Assembly: GCA_025774205.1 (NCBI GenBank)
Contig: JALGWK010000006.1
Span: forward strand, 1 to 18,868
Length of the DNA: 18,868 nucleotides
Reading direction: 5' to 3'
DNA from: a bacterium
GTDB lineage: Bacteria; Blakebacterota; Blakebacteria; Blakebacterales; Blakebacteraceae
Shown here: one piece after another, positions 14,569-18,868 of the stretch
Numbering within the stretch: the stretch's first letter is position 1
Layout of the letters: the number at the start of each line of letters is the position of its first letter
The notes under the pieces: generated by a model
What the model saw: only the letters and a program-made list of their open reading frames with translations
Told to the model about the DNA's origin: nothing
Database searches by the model: none
Made by a program: the position numbers and the translations under genes

Positions 14569-16881
14569 CTACTCCACAATAAGACTGATCCTGGTCGATC
14601 GGCCCTCATCATCCATGCAGACGACTTCATGCTGGCCCGGTTCAGGCAGGTAGAACACCGGATCGGCAGGGTGTGAACTGGTCAGCAGCACTCCATCCAC
14701 GAACCAGTAGAGGGTCCGTATCCCGCTCGAGACAGAGGCTTCGAGACGGATCTGCTGGTCCTCGATCGGTATCCCCGACCTCAGCACATACCGTACCCCT
14801 GCGGCAGGAGACTTGATCCGGGGACCATCACCTCCCGCCAGTGATCTGCACGATGTGTCGTGGGTCGGGATATCGGGAACAGGATGACCGTTCTCATGCA
14901 GCCAGGTCGCGATAGTCGACGGCCACTGGACGAAGGTCTCCCAGTGGAACGGACGGTCGGTCCAGCAGGACGGGCAGAGACGGAATCCGGTCTCATCATC
15001 CACGGCCACGGTCACATGGAGGTCGCAGGTCCGGTGAGGGGAGGTGTCGAGGATATGGTATTCGCGCTTCAGATGGGTGCAGTTCTCACCGGGCAGCAGG
15101 CCGGACAGAGCGCAGACCTCCCGTTCTCCAACCCCTGCCGGAGGATCGAACCAGCTGCCGGCATCGCCTTCCAGGGCTGTAGCCAGATCGAAGAGGAGGG
15201 GGCCGGCGGCATCCGCGCCGACCAGTGACGGACTCCCCTCACCGGAGAAATTCCCCAGCCACACCCCGATCGTCCAGGTGGGGTTATACCCGATGCTCCA
15301 GGCGTCGCGGTGACCGTAGGACGTACCGGTCTTCCAGGCGATCCTGGGCAGGTGGATCGAGAATTCCCAGGTGTCGGGGAAATCGGGACGACGCAGCCGC
15401 GAGAGCATGTCGGTCAGTATGAAGGCGGCTTCCGGGGAGAGGAGCTGACGACCTTCTTCGATCACATCATCTTCCAGCAGCCGGTACTGACGGTAGACCC
15501 CATCGCTGGCCAGGGTGGCATACAGGTTGGTGAGATCGAGCAGGGTGACCCCGGCGCCTCCCAGTACCAGTGAGAGACCGTAGTACTCATACGACTCGGT
15601 CAGAGTGGAGAGACCACCCCGTCGGAGGAGGGTATGAAAACGGTCGGCTCCCAGGTTGTAGACCAGGTTCACGGCCGGAACGTTCATCGAGTGGGTCAGA
15701 GCCTCTTCGGCCGTGACCACACCCTGGTACTCTCCGTCGTAGTTCTTCGGGATATAGCCGCCGATGTTGAGTGGGACGTCCTCCAGCAGGGTCGACGGAC
15801 TGATGAGGCGCCCGTCGAGCGCGAGACCGTAGGCGAACGGCTTGAGAGCTGACCCGGGTGAACGGGGAGCCGTGGTGCCGTTGACCTGACCGGCACTCCC
15901 GGACTGGAAGAATCCCGCTGATCCGACGAGGGCCCTGACCGCGCGACTCCCGTTCTCCATCACCACGATCGCCCCGTTGCTGATGCCGTGCGAACGGAGG
16001 GTCAGCATGTACCGGTCGAGCAGACTCTCAGCCAGATGCTGCACTTCAGAATCGATGGTACTGACGAGATCCCCGGCGTCACTGCCGTATCTGCTCTTCA
16101 CCATGTCCCCCAGGTGGGGCGCGTGGAATGGCACCTCGGCCCGTGTTCCGGGGACCGCTTCCAGAAGCGCCCGGCGATGCTGTTCACGATCGATATTCCC
16201 CCGGTCCAGCATGCGGCCGAGCACATCATCACGCCGGACGCGTGCGCCCACGGGGTTCCTGTCCGGCCTGATCCTGGTGGGGGAGTTGGGCAGGACCGAC
16301 AGGAGCGCGGCCTCCCCGGGACCAAGGTCGGAAGCGGACCTGCCGTAGTAGAAGAAAGCCGCCGCTTCGATTCCCTGGATGTTCCCGCCATACGGCGCCA
16401 GGTTCAGATAGCATTCCAGTATCTCATCCTTCGAGAACCGCCACTCCAGCTGGAGAGCCCGGAACGCCTCCACCAGTTTGGCCCCGATCGTCCTCGCTTT
16501 CGGATCCATGAGTCGGGCGACCTGCTGGGTGATGGTGGAGCCGCCGCTCACGATCCGCCCGCTTCTGATGTTCTGGATCAGGGCCCGGATGGTCGCGACC
16601 GGATTGATACCCGGATGCCAGCGGAACCAGCGATCTTCAAAGGCAAGCGTGGCTTCGATCACATGGGGCGAAACATCCTCGAGTGTGACCGGGAAATGGA
16701 ACGCTTCTTCGCTGGAGATATACACCCGCAGGGGATGGCCATCCCGGTCGAGGACCCGGGTCGCCGAAGGCGAGACAAGTTGATCGACAGGGAGAGGGAA
16801 AACGAGTGAGAGTCCGCCGAAGACAAGCAGGGTGCCCAGGAGCACGATCCCCGTTCCCTTCACGATCGAACGGATTCTCAT
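14569..16881 (-). CDS. pbpC: Penicillin-binding protein 1C, bifunctional peptidoglycan synthase
   Basis: This 770-residue class A penicillin-binding protein is numbered from the ATG at 16881. One membrane helix (about 12-34) is followed by the GT51 transglycosylase domain (about 45-215), with catalytic 'AFEDRWFRWHPG' (E82) and 'GGSTITQQVAR'. The transpeptidase domain (about 270-565) has SxxK in 'SPGSALKP' (S344, K347), SxN in 'THSMNVP' (S398-N400) and KTGT (K517-T520). A cysteine-containing linker typical of PBP1C ('EVCALSGLLPGENC') and a C-terminal BiPBP_C Ig-like domain (about 685-770, 'RIKSPAAGVRYVL') follow. It polymerises and crosslinks peptidoglycan in the periplasm. The upstream neighbour is an alpha-2-macroglobulin, the same pairing as yfhM-pbpC of E. 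coli. A TTG at 16899 would overlap the macroglobulin stop (TTGA) and add six residues; neither start has a strong RBS. Confidence 0.95.
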   Translation of the reverse strand: MRIRSIVKGTGIVLLGTLLVFGGLSLVFPLPVDQLVSPSATRVLDRDGHPLRVYISSEEAFHFPVTLEDVSPHVIEATLAFEDRWFRWHPGINPVATIRALIQNIRSGRIVSGGSTITQQVARLMDPKARTIGAKLVEAFRALQLEWRFSKDEILECYLNLAPYGGNIQGIEAAAFFYYGRSASDLGPGEAALLSVLPNSPTRIRPDRNPVGARVRRDDVLGRMLDRGNIDREQHRRALLEAVPGTRAEVPFHAPHLGDMVKSRYGSDAGDLVSTIDSEVQHLAESLLDRYMLTLRSHGISNGAIVVMENGSRAVRALVGSAGFFQSGSAGQVNGTTAPRSPGSALKPFAYGLALDGRLISPSTLLEDVPLNIGGYIPKNYDGEYQGVVTAEEALTHSMNVPAVNLVYNLGADRFHTLLRRGGLSTLTESYEYYGLSLVLGGAGVTLLDLTNLYATLASDGVYRQYRLLEDDVIEEGRQLLSPEAAFILTDMLSRLRRPDFPDTWEFSIHLPRIAWKTGTSYGHRDAWSIGYNPTWTIGVWLGNFSGEGSPSLVGADAAGPLLFDLATALEGDAGSWFDPPAGVGEREVCALSGLLPGENCTHLKREYHILDTSPHRTCDLHVTVAVDDETGFRLCPSCWTDRPFHWETFVQWPSTIATWLHENGHPVPDIPTHDTSCRSLAGGDGPRIKSPAAGVRYVLRSGIPIEDQQIRLEASVSSGIRTLYWFVDGVLLTSSHPADPVFYLPEPGQHEVVCMDDEGRSTRISLIVE

Positions 16882-16895
16882 GCGATTCAGTCTCT

Positions 16896-18868
16896 TCAAG
16901 GCCGGATTACCCTGACCTGGCCGCTCGAAGACACGCTCCGCAGGGCCGGTTCATACATGCATTCCGCCAGGATCGGCGGCAGAACGAACTCACCCTCCGT
17001 GACGGCCCGGGCCGCGTAGTAGAACTTCCTCTCGGTTCCGCGAGGCAGGTCGAGGAAGATCAGGAGCCGGTCGTCGCGGATATCGATGTAATCCGGTTCC
17101 ACCGCGTTGTCAGGCAGCCAGGGCAGGGGAGCGCGGGAAGCCAGTCGCGGATTCTCGATCTCCAGACCTGCGGGCAGCATGTCGTTGACCACCACATTCT
17201 GGACCACCTGGCCGGGCGCTCTCAGGACGACCTCCACCACCACCATCTGCCCGTGTATCAGGCTGTCGGCGTTCAGCGCGACGCCCTCACTGTCCAGGTA
17301 GCGGCGACGCACCGTCAGACCGCGATCCTCCTCCGTGAAACTGAGTTTGCCGCCGATGTCATCGGCAGTGAGTGTCATGGTCTCGGAAGTGAGTTCCGAT
17401 CGCTCGGATCCATCGATCGTGATAGTTCCCTGGTAAGAACCGCCTGATTGTCGGCGCATGATCTTCCCGAGGGCCATGAACGCCCAGGCGTTCTCCTGGG
17501 TTGGGTTGTGCCCCACCGGCCGGTTCGCGCGTTCCGGGAGAGGTAATCGACCAGGATCGGGATGCCGGGATTGTCGGGATCGAAGTCGGCCAGAACGGCC
17601 AGCACGATGGCGTTGTCCCGGATCGAGGAGGAGAACGTCACCCCCGTTTCCCGTTCAGATTCCTGCGGCCGGACGGAGACCGGCAGAAGCTGCATTGCCG
17701 TCGAACGGTCACCGGAGAGCGCGAACGCGCCCGCCAGCAGGAACCGGCTCTCCTGGGGGAGCTGGTCGCCATACATCTCCATCTGATAGGTCATGGCGCC
17801 CCTCTCGGGCTTATCGAGGAGAGCCAGTACGTAGACGGCGTAGGCCTGCATCCGATGGCGCTGGATGACCGACCACTCGCTTACGCGCCGTGACCGGATA
17901 TCCCTTGAGTTGCCGGGCTGGAACAGGATCGTGCGCAGGTATCCGGTCCCTCTCCGGAAGACGCTGGCCGGAATGGAATAGCCTGTTTTACGGGCTTCCG
18001 AAAGGAAGTGAAGCGCATAAATGCTGCCCCACGAACTCACGCTGTTGCTGTTGGGCCAGAAGCTGAAGCCGCCGCCCTGCAGCTGCATCGCGGTCAGTTT
18101 CCTGATCGCTTCCTCAACATAGTATTCCGGCGCGTTGGTCTCGAAGAGAGTCGGTTCCACCTGCTGGGCGATATCCTTGAAGTAGAGCAGGGGAAAGGCG
18201 CTGGAGGTGGTTTGCTCGACGCAGCCATAGGGATAGCGGAGAAGCTCCTGGAGACTGCCGGAAAATTCGACGGCCGGGAAGGGGGTTACGGTAAGGGAAT
18301 ACTTCGCCGTTCCGGCTATCCAGTTATCCGGGAGTCGGAATGATGTTGATTCGTCCGGCTTGATCGATCCGGCACCGGTGAGCGATTCCCGGGGTGAAGG
18401 AGGTCTCACCGGGATTTCGACTTCCGCCCTGCTGTCGGTCCCGTTCCCTTCCGCGCGCAGAGTGAACTTCATGATCCCGGCGCTGGCCCCGGCCCGAACG
18501 AGGAATGAGACAGGGGCTTCTCTTTCGGCTGTGACCGGGATCTCCAGGGAGGTCTCACCAACGATCTGCGCCGGACCATCGGCCTCGAGGGAGATCCGGA
18601 AACTTCCGTCACGACCGGTCCCGTTGAATACGTTCACCGGGATCCGGAACACATCATCGGGGGCACAGAATCGCGGGTAGGTGGGTGTCATCACGATCGG
18701 ATCACGCACCAGCACCTCGCGGGATGAAGCTCCGAAGGTATTGCCCGCGGCCGCTACCGCCATGACCCGCAAGGTGCCATTGAACTCAGGCAGTTCGAAA
18801 CTGGTTCGGGCCTTGCCGTTCTGATCCACCTCCAGCAGGCCCGACCAGAGCGCCACCGGCTTGACCCG
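16896..18868 (-). pseudogene. Bacterial alpha-2-macroglobulin (YfhM-like), 5' partial, frameshifted
   Basis: This is the C-terminal part of a large periplasmic protease-trapping alpha-2-macroglobulin; its 5' end lies beyond the window. Visible are the macroglobulin beta-domains ('ALWSGLLEVDQNGKARTSF', 'FNGTLRVMAVAA'), the thioester motif 'YPYGCVEQTTS' (CVEQ at 18212-18223, intact), the alpha-helical thioester domain ('MQLQGGGFSFWP') and the C-terminal receptor-like domain ('NDMLPAGLEIENPRL', 'YYAARAVTEGEF'). The frame breaks inside the conserved 'RTGRWGTTQENAW' motif. The upstream frame runs off to a stop at 17375, while the correct frame resumes as 'TQENAWAFMALGK' and ends at 16896. An extra GGGTT at 17498-17507 is the cause, and removing it gives one 655-residue reading frame within the window. 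As read, the protein would lose the rest of its C-terminus. Its stop lies against the start of pbpC. Confidence 0.92.
17498..17507. repeat. 5-bp tandem duplication causing a frameshift
   Basis: On the plus strand GGGTT occurs twice in a row (17498-17502 and 17503-17507), read as AACCC AACCC on the coding strand. With one copy, the codons read 'GRWGTTQENAW', the conserved sequence of bacterial alpha-2-macroglobulins. With both copies, they read 'GRWGTTQPRRTPG' and the frame is lost. Confidence 0.92.

Noticed and set aside
17498-17507. Programmed frameshift or classical phase-variable repeat in the macroglobulin gene
   Set aside because: Two copies of a 5-bp unit are too few for a typical phase-variable tract, and there is no slippery heptamer with downstream structure. 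A simple duplication explains it better.

Overview
This GC-rich window has protein-coding genes packed end to end. It appears to come from a Gram-negative bacterium: there are secreted proteins and a lipoprotein, a periplasmic PBP1C/alpha-2-macroglobulin pair, MacB-type permeases and two-component signalling. The permease style, PPC-domain proteins and the 'CSSCHNIR...' sensor tail resemble genomes of the Acidobacteria/Gemmatimonadota/FCB-type assemblages, but the phylum cannot be fixed from sequence alone. No rRNA, tRNA, CRISPR array, insertion sequence or phage gene was seen. No gene-free stretch exceeds about 175 bp.

Layout. (1) 1-6124, plus strand: the end of a frameshifted MacB/FtsX-type permease; an exported SMP-30-like beta-propeller that overlaps it by 4 bp; a secreted protein with three PPC domains; a lipoprotein; and a DUF4097 beta-helix protein. 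(2) 6148-6177: a strong hairpin between convergent genes. (3) 6182-8245, minus strand: an SDR oxidoreductase followed by a 7TM-PAS sensor that has no kinase domain and ends in a cysteine-rich tail. (4) 8419-14556, plus strand, divergent from block 3: a 7TM-PAS hybrid histidine kinase with a degenerate receiver; an alpha-oxoamine synthase whose start overlaps the kinase by 8 bp; an NAD-dependent epimerase/reductase-like protein; and a REC-GAF-HD-GYP response regulator. (5) 14569-18868, minus strand, convergent with block 4: pbpC (PBP1C) downstream of a frameshifted bacterial alpha-2-macroglobulin.

Most interesting point: blocks 3 and 4 place a lipid-type alpha-oxoamine synthase and two candidate reductases among two membrane sensors, an intact histidine kinase and a c-di-GMP-phosphodiesterase-type regulator. 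Known parallels are the alpha-hydroxyketone autoinducer loci (cqsA-cqsS of Vibrio, lqsA-lqsR-lqsS of Legionella) and the serine palmitoyltransferase/ceramide reductase pair of bacterial sphingolipid synthesis. I propose that a lipid made here may be sensed by the linked kinase. This is inference.

Second point: two unrelated genes are broken by exact short tandem duplications, 17 bp at 375-408 and 5 bp at 17498-17507. Removing one copy in silico restores textbook family sequence in both. They are either recent slippage-type mutations or assembly errors.
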